DNA of 35,951 nucleotides from positions 14,165-50,115 of the forward strand of contig MGQK01000053.1 of the NCBI GenBank assembly GCA_001797815.1, given 5' to 3'. The translations under genes and the position numbers were made by a program. Below are positions 1 to 7,379 of this stretch, piece by piece (position 1 is the stretch's first letter; the number at the start of each line of letters is the position of its first letter). This DNA comes from Deltaproteobacteria bacterium RBG_13_61_14. GTDB taxonomy: Bacteria; RBG-13-61-14. Under the pieces are notes generated by a model. It ran no database searches. It was not told the DNA's origin and saw nothing but the letters and a program-made list of their open reading frames with translations.

Positions 1-244
1 TGAAGAGAAACTCGCGGTTGGTGGCCGGGCTCTGCTCCGCCATCCAGGCCAGGTCGAGCCCGTTGCAGAAAAATTTCTCCTGGCCGCCCGTGATCACCAG
101 GGCCTTGACTCCGGGGTCTTCCGCCGCCGCCTGCAGCCGAGAACGCAGCTCGACCGCGAACGGCAGGTTAAAACGGTTCTCCGCCCCGCCCTGCATGACC
201 AGGAGCGCCACCTCACCTTCGCGCGACAACTCGGTCAACGACAC
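1..244 (-). CDS. Enoyl-CoA hydratase/isomerase family protein, N-terminal part (gene runs off the left edge)
   Basis: About 81 codons read leftward from a GTG start at 242-244, preceded by a purine-rich GGAAAGGGGAA stretch as ribosome binding site. The translation opens with a short beta-strand region (VALLVMQGGAENRFN), then a helix and VKALVITGGQEKFFCNGLDL. The last block is the crotonase-fold CoA/oxyanion-hole signature, usually A-L-V-I-T-G-x-x-x-x-F-(C/S)-x-G-x-D-L. The family acts on acyl-CoA thioesters: hydration, isomerisation, or acyl-CoA hydrolysis in plant-type relatives. The acid/base residues lie beyond the edge, so the reaction cannot be assigned. It is read in the same direction as the GH31 gene to its right, 38 bp downstream of that gene's stop. 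Confidence 0.8.
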   Translation of the reverse strand, partial: MSLTELSREGEVALLVMQGGAENRFNLPFAVELRSRLQAAAEDPGVKALVITGGQEKFFCNGLDLAWMAEQSPATNREFLF

Positions 245-282
245 CTCTGATTCCCCTTTCCAATAGATATTCGGCCTTGCGC

Positions 283-2688
283 TTATTCACACTCGACCCG
301 AACCTGGCGGGCTTGTCCGTCGTCCGGGAATTCCAGCCGCAGCACTTGCGCCTTTTCATCCCAAGCATAGTCCGGCGCGCTGAGGACCTTCCCGTCAAGA
401 TTCACCGCCTTCACCTGCCCCGGGTGATGCACCCGCACCTCGAAAGCGCGGGGCGGCGGCGCAAATGGGCCCAGCCGGGACAGGATCTCCAGGTGCAGGT
501 CGCGGCCGTCTTGATGCTGGCGCACCGCGGTCTTGGACCAGACCCCTTGCTCGAACTCCAGGCTGATGCCGTCGTCCTCATAGAGCACCGCTTGCGACTC
601 CTGGGCCGGCGGATAGCAATCCAGCGTAATCCGGTCCGCCGGCCGCTGGTCCAGGTAAGCCATCTCCGGCTGAGAAAAGAGCACCGCGCCGGCGCGCACG
701 TAGATCGGCATAAGTTCCAGCGGCGCTTCCCGCCAGATGGTCATCGGGCCGTTGAAGCGTTCCCCGCTCCAAAAGTCCGTCCACTCCCCGGGCGGCAGGT
801 AAACGTTGCGGGAGCTCCGCCCCTTCTTCAGGATCGGGGCCAGCAAGAGATGGGATCCCACCATCACCTCGTCCTCGACTTCCGCGGCCACCGGGTCGGC
901 CGGGAACTCGAAGAAGAGCGGCCGCCAGATCGGCCGGCCGGTCTCGTGGCTTTCGCGGAACAGGCTGTAGAGCGTGGGCATCAGCCGATAGCGGAGCTTG
1001 AGATAGTCGCGCGCGATCGCCTCCACCCTCGGCCCGAAGCTCCACGGCTCCTGCGCCCGCATCAGGATGGCGCAGTGGGTGCGGCAGAAAGGATAAAAAG
1101 CGCCGAGCTGGATCCAGCGGGCGTAAAGCTCGGGCGTGCAGTTCCACATGAAGCCGCCGATGTCGGCGCCGACAAAGGCCATCCCGGACAGACCCAGGTT
1201 TAAAATCATGGGCAGGCTCAGGGCCAGGTGGGCAAAGGTGCTGGAGTTGTCGCCGGTCCAGAGCGCGGCCAAGCGCTGGGTGCCGGCATAGGCCGAGCGG
1301 GTGAGCACGAACGGCCGTTCGCTCGGCCGGAACTTTTGCAAACCCTGGCGCGTGGCCTGGCACATGAGGTGGCCGTAGGCGTTGCGGCGCTCGAGGTGGC
1401 GCACCGGCCGGCCGTTTTCCCGGTGCAGCATCCGGGGATGGCGCAGCGGGTGCAGCACCAGCATGGCGCTTCCCGCGCGGAGGTCCAGGTCCCAGCAGGA
1501 CGGGTCGTTCATGTCGTTCCAGACCCCGCTGATCCCGGCCTCGACCAGGACCCGGTGCTGCTCCGCCCACCAGTCGCGCACCTCGGGCCGGACAAAGTCC
1601 GGGAAGGCGGACCAGCCGGGCCAGACCTTGGCCTGGAACTCGCTGGCCGACTCCTTTTCGCAGAAAAACTTCTTCTCATGCCCTTCCCGATAGACCTTGA
1701 AATCGGGATCCACCTTCACGCCCGGGTCAATGATGGTGACCAGGCGGAATCCCTGCCGGCCCAGGTCTTCCGCGAGCGCCTGGGGGTCGGGAAAGCGCTT
1801 CGAGTTAAAATCGAACACCCGAAAGCCCCGCATCCAGTGGATGTCCAGGTGGATCACGTCGGTGGGGATGTCCTTTGCCCGGAGCGTGGACCCAATCTCT
1901 CGGACTTTGGCCTCGTTCCCGTAGCTCCAGCGCGACTGGTGATGTCCCAGCGACCAGCGCGGCGGCATGGGCAGGCGGCCGGTGAGCTCGGTCAAGCGCT
2001 CGACCACCGCAGCCGGCTCCGGGCCTTCGATCAGGTAATAGTTGATCCCGCCGGCCTCGACCAGGTAAGTCCAAACCGAGGGGTTGGCCTTGGCCATGTC
2101 AAAGTGCGAGCGGGCCGGGTTATCAAAGAAGAGGCCGAAGGCGCGGCCGGACCGGAAGACCAGGACCCAGGGGATGGTGGCATACATCGGGTCCATGGTC
2201 CGGGTGTAGGGCATGTCCGTGTTCCAGTTGGTCATGCGCACCCCCCGCTTGTTCAAGCCCCGGGTCTTTTCGCCGAAGCCGAAATAGCGCTCGTCCTTGA
2301 GCGCGCTCTTGCTCACGCAGGCGCGCTCGCCCTCGAAGCCCATGCCCCGCTCCGGGTCGTCCCGGCAGAGGAGTTCGCCCTGACGGTCGAAGACCGTCAG
2401 CCGGAGCGGCCGGCGCTTCACGACCAGGGTCAGCCGCGGAGTGCTCAGCTCCAGGGTGTCCGCCATTTCCTTGACCGTCAGAGGGATGGTGGCGATCCGC
2501 TCCACGGCGAATGAGCGGTCCGCCGGCAATTCGCCCTTTCCGGCGCGCACCCGGAGCACGTGCTCGCTTCGCGCCTGCACCTCGACCACCGCGGCGCCGG
2601 CCGACAGCCGCACTCCGGCCGGCGCGGGTTCCACCCGCTCCAGGTCACCGAGCGGCGTGTATCCCGGACCGAACCACTTCCTGGCCAT
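283..2688 (-). CDS. Glycoside hydrolase family 31 alpha-glycosidase, cytoplasmic (alpha-glucosidase-like)
   Basis: An 801-residue GH31 enzyme without a signal peptide. Visible landmarks: the N-terminal beta-sandwich signature YFGFGEKTRGLNKRG (about 135-149); the (beta/alpha)8 barrel from about 240; nucleophile Asp392 in GVWNDMNDPS; proposed acid/base Asp480 in LWTGDNSSTFAHL; and GADIGGF (508-513). C-terminal beta domains follow (LLAPILKKGRSSRNVYLPPGEW and onward). GH31 enzymes remove alpha-linked glucose or xylose with retention of configuration. The WTGDN form and the barrel sequence fit alpha-glucosidases acting on malto-oligosaccharides. The canonical WNDMNEP motif has Asp in place of Glu at 395. 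The ATG is preceded by GGGGGAGAAAGC, a good ribosome binding site. The gene is divergent from glgC, so a role in intracellular alpha-glucan turnover is likely (inference). Family assignment is firm; substrate is not. Confidence 0.93.
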   Translation of the reverse strand: MARKWFGPGYTPLGDLERVEPAPAGVRLSAGAAVVEVQARSEHVLRVRAGKGELPADRSFAVERIATIPLTVKEMADTLELSTPRLTLVVKRRPLRLTVFDRQGELLCRDDPERGMGFEGERACVSKSALKDERYFGFGEKTRGLNKRGVRMTNWNTDMPYTRTMDPMYATIPWVLVFRSGRAFGLFFDNPARSHFDMAKANPSVWTYLVEAGGINYYLIEGPEPAAVVERLTELTGRLPMPPRWSLGHHQSRWSYGNEAKVREIGSTLRAKDIPTDVIHLDIHWMRGFRVFDFNSKRFPDPQALAEDLGRQGFRLVTIIDPGVKVDPDFKVYREGHEKKFFCEKESASEFQAKVWPGWSAFPDFVRPEVRDWWAEQHRVLVEAGISGVWNDMNDPSCWDLDLRAGSAMLVLHPLRHPRMLHRENGRPVRHLERRNAYGHLMCQATRQGLQKFRPSERPFVLTRSAYAGTQRLAALWTGDNSSTFAHLALSLPMILNLGLSGMAFVGADIGGFMWNCTPELYARWIQLGAFYPFCRTHCAILMRAQEPWSFGPRVEAIARDYLKLRYRLMPTLYSLFRESHETGRPIWRPLFFEFPADPVAAEVEDEVMVGSHLLLAPILKKGRSSRNVYLPPGEWTDFWSGERFNGPMTIWREAPLELMPIYVRAGAVLFSQPEMAYLDQRPADRITLDCYPPAQESQAVLYEDDGISLEFEQGVWSKTAVRQHQDGRDLHLEILSRLGPFAPPPRAFEVRVHHPGQVKAVNLDGKVLSAPDYAWDEKAQVLRLEFPDDGQARQVRVECE

Positions 2689-2728
2689 GCTTTCTCCCCC
2701 GTGTCCCGGCTTGAAATCAGGTCAGGCC

Positions 2729-2757
2729 ATTATACGTCATCCGCCGCGCGCAAAACC
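2729..2757 (-). promoter_or_regulatory. Possible sigma70 promoter of the GH31 gene
   Basis: On the minus strand a perfect -10 hexamer TATAAT lies at 2729-2734, about 40 bp upstream of the GH31 ATG. The -35 region (TGGTTT at an 18-bp spacing) is poor, so the call rests mainly on the -10 and its position. It leaves an untranslated leader of about 30 nt. Confidence 0.4.
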
Positions 2758-2770
2758 AGTGCCGTTGCCC

Positions 2771-2799
2771 TTGCGGGGAATTTGTGTTAAATATATAGC
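2771..2799 (+). promoter_or_regulatory. Possible sigma70 promoter of glgC
   Basis: TTGCGG (2771-2776) and TATAGC (2794-2799) are separated by 17 bp in an otherwise GC-rich gap. The -10 lies in the AT-rich run TTAAATATATAGC. It points at glgC, with a leader of roughly 100 nt. Hexamer match is moderate. Confidence 0.35.
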
Positions 2800-2908
2800 T
2801 CACGGGCAAGGGTTTCCGGCATTTTACTTTGCTTTCATGAACCAACACGCATCGTGAGTCATGCATTCTGCGGCGGGATCGTTTGCAAAAGTTAGGAAGA
2901 GCTCGAAC

Positions 2909-4186
2909 ATGCCGTCCGTATTAGCCATGATCCTGGCGGGAGGCGAGGGGCGCCGACTCGACCCGCTCACCCTGCATCGGGCCAAGCCGGCCGTGCCCTT
3001 TGGCGGCAAATACCGGATCATTGACTTCGTGCTCTCGAACTTTGTCAACTCCCGCATTTTCAACATCGCCGTGCTCACCCAGACCAAGGCCGAGTCGTTG
3101 ATTGACCATATCGAGCGGGCCTGGCTCAGCTTGATGGGGTCCCTGGTCGGCGGCATCAGCATCAACCCCGCCCAGCAGCGGGTGAACAAGGATTGGTACC
3201 TGGGCACCGCCGACGCCGTGTATCAGAACTTCAACCGCATCTCCAAGGTCAACCCCGAGTTGGTGGCGGTGTTCGGAGGCGACCACGTCTACAAGATGAA
3301 CCTGCGGGAGATGATCGCCTTTCACCAGGACCGGGGGGCCGACATGACCATCGCCGCGCTCAAAGTCCCGGTGGATAAGGCGGGGGGGCAATACGGGGTG
3401 ATCGAGGTGGATGCGGAGTGGAACATGGTCGGCTTCGAGGAAAAGCCGGAAAAGCCCAAGCCGATTCCCGGCGACCCGACGCAATGCATGGTCTCGATGG
3501 GCAATTACCTCTTCGACCGCGACCTGCTCACTTACTGCTTCGCCGCCGACGCGCAGAAGAAGACCGTGACCAAGGACGAGCTCAAGCAGTTGCTTCTGCA
3601 AGACCCCCAGGCCCACACCGCTTACTCCACCCATGACATCGGCTACGACATCATCCCCTTCCTGCTCCAGAGCGGGCTCAGGGTCTCGGTCTATGATTTC
3701 GCCAGCAACGTGGTCCCGGGCGTCACCGGGATGGAGGTCGGCTACTGGCGGGACGTGGGCACCGTCGAGGAATTCTACGACGCCAACATGGACGTGTGCG
3801 GGATCAACCCCATCTTCAACCTCTACAACACCGACTGGCCGGTGCGGACCTCGCCCTCGCTCTTTCCCCCGGCCAAGTTCTCCTTCTCCAGCGAGGTGTT
3901 CAATTCCGTGATCTCCGAGGGCACCATCCTCAGCCGCGCGCGAATGCTCAACTCGGTGCTGGGTTACAACATCCGGGTGGAGGACGGCGCGGCGGTGGAA
4001 TACTCGGTGGTCTTCAGCAATGTGACGGTGGGCGCGGGCGCGCGGCTGCGCCGGACCATTGTGGACAAAAACGTGCGCATCCCGCCGAGGATCTCGATCG
4101 GGTTTGACCGCGACGAGGATGCCCGCCACGGGCTAATCCTCTCGCCCTCCGGCATCACCGTGGTGCCCAAAGGCTTTGTCTTTTAA
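2909..4186 (+). CDS. glgC: Glucose-1-phosphate adenylyltransferase (ADP-glucose pyrophosphorylase)
   Basis: Makes ADP-glucose from glucose-1-phosphate and ATP, the committed step of bacterial glycogen synthesis. The N-terminal nucleotidyltransferase signature is [15 protein letters not shown], followed by [16 protein letters not shown]. The latter contains the Lys known in the family to contact the fructose-bisphosphate activator. [19 protein letters not shown] and [18 protein letters not shown] follow, and the last 100 residues form the left-handed beta-helix domain. An upstream in-frame ATG at 2861 has no ribosome binding site. The ATG at 2909 follows AGGAAGA at the right spacing and gives 425 residues, the usual family length, so it is chosen. 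The gene is divergent from the GH31 glycosidase. Its stop is one base before an inverted-repeat element (4188-4302). Confidence 0.95.
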   Translation: MPSVLAMILAGGEGRRLDPLTLHRAKPAVPFGGKYRIIDFVLSNFVNSRIFNIAVLTQTKAESLIDHIERAWLSLMGSLVGGISINPAQQRVNKDWYLGTADAVYQNFNRISKVNPELVAVFGGDHVYKMNLREMIAFHQDRGADMTIAALKVPVDKAGGQYGVIEVDAEWNMVGFEEKPEKPKPIPGDPTQCMVSMGNYLFDRDLLTYCFAADAQKKTVTKDELKQLLLQDPQAHTAYSTHDIGYDIIPFLLQSGLRVSVYDFASNVVPGVTGMEVGYWRDVGTVEEFYDANMDVCGINPIFNLYNTDWPVRTSPSLFPPAKFSFSSEVFNSVISEGTILSRARMLNSVLGYNIRVEDGAAVEYSVVFSNVTVGAGARLRRTIVDKNVRIPPRISIGFDRDEDARHGLILSPSGITVVPKGFVF

Positions 4187-4187
4187 T

Positions 4188-4302
4188 TCGTATTCCGTAT
4201 AACGTATTTCATATCGCTTAAGAAATAACCAAGGGGCGTCACCAGCCTCGCCTTCCCGTTTTCCCGGAATACGATATACGGAATACAAAATACGGAATAC
4301 GA
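4188..4302. repeat. Intergenic inverted repeat of the ATACGGAATACGA type (copy 1)
   Basis: A perfect 13-bp inverted pair, TCGTATTCCGTAT (4188-4200) and ATACGGAATACGA (4290-4302), encloses further related units (GTATTTCATATCG, GGAATACGATATACGG). The AT-rich arms contrast with a GC-rich centre. A second element built of the same words lies at 13194-13276, so this is a dispersed family rather than a chance palindrome. It fills almost the entire glgC-CoA-transferase gap and could fold into a long hairpin in the transcript. There is no encoded product. Confidence 0.75.
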
Positions 4303-4320
4303 TTTACTTGAGGAGACCTC

Positions 4321-5526
4321 ATGCGTTATCCGTTGGAAGGGATCAAAGTGCTCGACCTGTCCCAATTCCTGTCCGGGCCGCGCTGCACCCAGTTGCTCGC
4401 CGACCTGGGCGCCGAGGTGGTCAAGCTGGAAGGACCCGCCGGCGAGACTATGCGCTTATGGATGAAGCTCATCCCCGGCCAGGAGAAGAGCTTCTCCAAC
4501 TGGCACCGTTCGAAGCAGGGCGTCACCCTCAACCTCAAGCACCCGGAAGGCGTCAGCCTCTTCAAGAAGCTGGTCCTCCACTTCGACGTGCTGGTCGAGA
4601 ACCTGGCGCCGGGCGCGCTCGAGGAGATGGGCGCCGGCTGGGAAGTGTTGCACCGGCTCCACCCGGGCCTGGTCTATTGCTCGATCTCCGGCTTCGGCCG
4701 GAACGCTCCGCTCAGCCACCGGCCGGCCTTCGACCTGATCGCCCAGGCCACCGCCGGGATCATGGCCGCCCAGAACGCGGTCAGCCGCTCGCCCGGCGTT
4801 TTCTTCGGCGACCTGGTCTCGGGCGCTTACGCCGCGGTGGGTATCCTGGCCGCGCTCCGCTGGCGCGAGTTCAGCGGCGAAGGTCAGCTCGTGGACATCT
4901 CCATGCAGGACGTGATGTATTTCCACAACTTCCGGAGCCTCCAGGCCCGCAGCGCCAAGGGCGAGGAGAGCGCGCTGGCCGCGGCCCTGGGCGGGAGCTT
5001 CAATGACCTCTTCACTTCCGAGGAGGGTCTGCCCTTCTGGCGGCCTTACCCGGCCCGGGACGGTTACATCGCGGTGGTCTTCCTGACCGACAAGCAGTGG
5101 AAGACCATGGCTGACCTGATCGGCCGGCCGGAGTTGAAGGACGATCCCCGCTTCAGCAATTTCGTGACCCGGGTCAAGAACCGGGAGGTGGTGCGCAAGG
5201 TGCTGGCCGATTGGATGAAGCCAAAGTCGGTGCGGGAGATTGAAGCCTTGCTCGATAAGAATAAAATTCCGTGCGGGGTGGTGCTCTCCTGCGACGAGGT
5301 GAACGAGGATCGGAACCTCATGGCCCGGAACATGATCACCTTCGTGGAAGACGATGCCGGCGAGAAAATTCCCACGCCCGGCATCCCCATCCGCCTCACC
5401 GCCTCGCCCGGCGCCCTCCGCTCGCCCGCGCCCAGGCTGGGGGAGCACAACTCCGAAGTCCTCGGCAAGTTGCTTGGCCTCTCCGAAGATGAACTCCAAC
5501 AACTCAAGGCCAAAGGCGTCGTTTGA
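4321..5526 (+). CDS. CaiB/BaiF family (family III) CoA-transferase
   Basis: A 401-residue family III CoA-transferase, which moves CoA between carboxylic acids without a ping-pong glutamyl-CoA of the class I type. The start LEGIKVLDLSQFLSGPRCTQLLADLGAEVVKLE is the family N-terminus. Asp164 in FFGDLVSGAYAAVGILAAL matches the catalytic aspartate of formyl-CoA transferase. SGEGQLVDISMQDVM and the C-terminal LGEHNSEVLGKLLGLSEDEL also fit. The ATG follows GAGGAGACCTC. The acid substrate cannot be told from sequence. No acyl-CoA dehydrogenase or other beta-oxidation gene is adjacent; the nearest CoA gene is the hydratase-like fragment at the left edge. Confidence 0.92.
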   Translation: MRYPLEGIKVLDLSQFLSGPRCTQLLADLGAEVVKLEGPAGETMRLWMKLIPGQEKSFSNWHRSKQGVTLNLKHPEGVSLFKKLVLHFDVLVENLAPGALEEMGAGWEVLHRLHPGLVYCSISGFGRNAPLSHRPAFDLIAQATAGIMAAQNAVSRSPGVFFGDLVSGAYAAVGILAALRWREFSGEGQLVDISMQDVMYFHNFRSLQARSAKGEESALAAALGGSFNDLFTSEEGLPFWRPYPARDGYIAVVFLTDKQWKTMADLIGRPELKDDPRFSNFVTRVKNREVVRKVLADWMKPKSVREIEALLDKNKIPCGVVLSCDEVNEDRNLMARNMITFVEDDAGEKIPTPGIPIRLTASPGALRSPAPRLGEHNSEVLGKLLGLSEDELQQLKAKGVV

Positions 5527-5534
5527 TAAAAAGA

Positions 5535-5567
5535 ATTTTTCACCACAAAGACACAAAGCGCACCGAG
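5535..5567. repeat. Fragment of the CACAAAGACACAAAG-type dispersed repeat
   Basis: The words TTTTTCACCACAAAGACACAAAGCG read like one arm of the inverted element at 19250-19449 (TTTCACGCAAAGGCGCCAAG). Such CACAAAGRCRCAAAG repeats occur in intergenic DNA of many environmental bacteria (general knowledge). A run of GAGGC(G/A)TGAGGCATGGGGTATGAGGC, another repetitive motif, follows at about 5578-5603. Only one arm is present here. Confidence 0.5.
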
Positions 5568-5671
5568 GAAGAAAGGCCCGAGGCGTGAGGCATGGGGTAT
5601 GAGGCTTCAGACCTTGACACCCTCAGAAGCTCTTTGGCTCGATCAAGTTGGCTCCGAATATCCTGATCCAT
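5540..5671 (-). other. Doubtful 43-codon ORF, perhaps the stub of a lost gene
   Basis: ATG at 5671 is followed by MDQDIRSQLDRAKELLRV, which looks like a genuine amphipathic helix. The rest is encoded by the repetitive DNA at 5540-5605 and reads as low-quality sequence. It starts 27 bp after the end of the frameshifted antitoxin frame, where a toxin partner would normally begin. It may be the N-terminal remnant of a partner gene overwritten by repeat insertion, or just chance. No family can be assigned. Confidence 0.2.
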
Positions 5672-5698
5672 AGCCCTTTTCCCCGTGTTTATCTATGA

Positions 5699-5904
5699 TT
5701 ATATTCGATCCTTATTTCGCTCCACCATGTTATCAATCTCTTTCAGGAATCCGCGCATTTTTTCGTCCTGGGTATCGGGACAAACTCGGCCCTACCTTCA
5801 TAAAGCAATACTTTCAGTTTTTGTCCTGGACGAAGATGTAAAGCTTCCCGGACTTCTTTAGGGATTACAATTCGATATTGGGATGAAACCTTAACTGCGG
5901 CCAT
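5699..5904 (-). pseudogene. AbrB/VapB-type antitoxin gene with a frameshift
   Basis: From ATG 5904 (after AAAGGAGAAGTTC, an excellent ribosome binding site) the product is a SpoVT-AbrB swapped-hairpin domain, KVSSQYRIVIPKEVREALHLRPGQKLKVL, which binds DNA. The open frame stops at 5743 after a non-family tail (RTKKCADS, 53 residues). One frame over, the same DNA reads DTQDEKMRGFLKEIDNMVE and RNKDRI up to a TAA at 5699-5701. That matches the usual VapB/AbrB antitoxin tail (of the form LRGxLKGIDTxxEREEDR) that contacts the toxin. Restoring one base around the Val-Pro codons (about 5780-5790) would join the two. The protein is therefore truncated, or the base call is wrong. It would follow hemY in transcription. 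No PIN-domain toxin is visible downstream. Confidence 0.75.
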
Positions 5905-5925
5905 GAACTTCTCCTTTCCGTGATC

Positions 5926-5948
5926 CCGCGACCGAAGCGCGGTCGCGG
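5926..5948. repeat. Perfect GC-rich palindromic hairpin (REP-like)
   Basis: CCGCGACCG and CGGTCGCGG form a perfect 9-bp stem around a 5-base loop, in the gap between the hemY stop and the antitoxin start. No T-tract follows on the minus strand, so it is not a standard intrinsic terminator. GTAGCCGCGACC-type hairpins are often dispersed intergenic palindromes. It could limit read-through from the haem operon or stabilise mRNA ends. Confidence 0.5.
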
Positions 5949-5954
5949 CTACAT

Positions 5955-7379
5955 TCAAATTATACCAGACTCTATTATTTGCTCTGCCACCAATTCTCCC
6001 TGATGCACGCAGTCCGGGATGCCGAGGCCGTAATAGGCGCCGCCGGTGAGGAAGAGACCGGGATGGCTTTTCAGCCGCTCCTGGATGCGCGTCATGCGGG
6101 ACTCGTGGCCGACCACGGTCTGGGGCATGGAGCGGGGCCAGCGGAAGACGCGGGCGAAGAGCGGGTCGGCGTGGAGAAGGACGATGTGGTGGAGTTCTTC
6201 GAGCGCCATCCTGGTCATCGCTTCATCGTCCATTTCGATCAGCTCCGGGTGGTTGGCGCCGCCGATGAAGCAGCGGATGAGCGAGAAGCCTTGGGGCGAG
6301 CGGTTATAAAACTTGCGGCTGGTCCAGGTGGCGGCCATGATCCGCCGGCCCTCGGTGCGGGGCACCACCAAGCCGAAGCCCTGGAGCCGGGGCAGATCCT
6401 GCTCGCGGAAGGCGAGCGAGACGGTGGCAGTCGAAACGTAGGGGATGGCTTCCAGCTCACGGGCCAGATCCGGATCTAGCTCGCTAAGCAGCCGGGCCGA
6501 GACGTAGCTCGGCGAGGCCAGCACCAGGGTTTGCGCGGAATGGCTTTTGCCCGATGATAAAGTCAATAGATATTCTCCGGCTCCGCTCGCACGCACCGCG
6601 GTAACCGAGTCGCCGGTCACGATCTCCTCCGCCGCGAAGGTCTTGCTCAGCTCGGCGATGAGTCCGCCCAGTCCCTCGCGCACGGTCAGGAACATGGTGT
6701 GGGTGGAGTTGGCGCCCGGCGCCGGGGTTTTTCTCCGGCCGGCCCTGGCCGCGAGCATGCCCCGGATCAAGCTCCCGTGCTCGTCCTCCAACTTCTGGAA
6801 GCGGGGAAAGCTCGCGCGCAGGCTCATGGTCTCGGGAATTCCCGCATGCACGCCGGCCACCAGCGGCTCCGCGATCTTTTCCAGCGCCTCCCGTCCCAGC
6901 CGGCGCGTCACGAACTCCGCCAGGGTCTCCTCCCGGCCGTCGGCCCGGGGCGGGATGAAAAGGTCGAGGCCCATCCGCAATTTTGCGGGCCAGGAAAGGA
7001 GCGAAGACCTGAGTAGCGGCCGGATCATGGTGGGCACCATCAAGTAAATGCCCTCGGGGAGCTGGTGCAATCTTCCGCCGGAAAGAATGAAAGTGCCCTT
7101 GTTGGCCTCGTTGGTGCCCTCGACCCGGTCGGCCATGCCGAGCTTTTGCGCGAGCTCCCGCGCCCAGGGTTTTTCGGAGAGGAAGCAATCCGGCCCGCCT
7201 TCGATGACAAAGCCCTCGCGCTCTTCGGTGAGGATGGTGCCGCCGAGCCGGTTCTCTTTCTCAAAGACCCTGAGCTCGATCTCCGTCCCGGCCGCAGCCG
7301 CTTTCTGCTTGAGGAAGTAGGCGCAGGCCAGGCCGGAGACGCCGGCGCCCGCCACCGCCACCCGGCGCTTCCCGCTCAC
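5955..7379 (-). CDS. hemY: Protoporphyrinogen/coproporphyrinogen oxidase, oxygen-dependent FAD type (HemY/HemG)
   Basis: A 474-residue FAD-dependent oxidase that aromatises protoporphyrinogen IX (or coproporphyrinogen III) using O2 at or near the inner membrane. The N-terminus has the dinucleotide-binding motif VAVAGAGVSGLACAYFL and the family block KENRLGGTILTEEREGFVIEGGPDCFLSEKP. The C-terminus has LFLTGGAYYGLGIPDCVHQGE, the second FAD-contact region. It begins at a GTG (7377-7379) overlapping the hemH stop (GTGA), so translation is coupled. Position after hemE and hemH supports the role. Sequence by eye does not decide between the protoporphyrin and coproporphyrin routes. Confidence 0.93.
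   Translation of the reverse strand: MSGKRRVAVAGAGVSGLACAYFLKQKAAAAGTEIELRVFEKENRLGGTILTEEREGFVIEGGPDCFLSEKPWARELAQKLGMADRVEGTNEANKGTFILSGGRLHQLPEGIYLMVPTMIRPLLRSSLLSWPAKLRMGLDLFIPPRADGREETLAEFVTRRLGREALEKIAEPLVAGVHAGIPETMSLRASFPRFQKLEDEHGSLIRGMLAARAGRRKTPAPGANSTHTMFLTVREGLGGLIAELSKTFAAEEIVTGDSVTAVRASGAGEYLLTLSSGKSHSAQTLVLASPSYVSARLLSELDPDLARELEAIPYVSTATVSLAFREQDLPRLQGFGLVVPRTEGRRIMAATWTSRKFYNRSPQGFSLIRCFIGGANHPELIEMDDEAMTRMALEELHHIVLLHADPLFARVFRWPRSMPQTVVGHESRMTRIQERLKSHPGLFLTGGAYYGLGIPDCVHQGELVAEQIIESGII

Noticed and set aside
4187-4310. CRISPR-like or tandem-repeat reading of the ATACGGAATACGA region
   Set aside because: Units are unequal, inverted and not separated by spacers of constant length; no cas genes.
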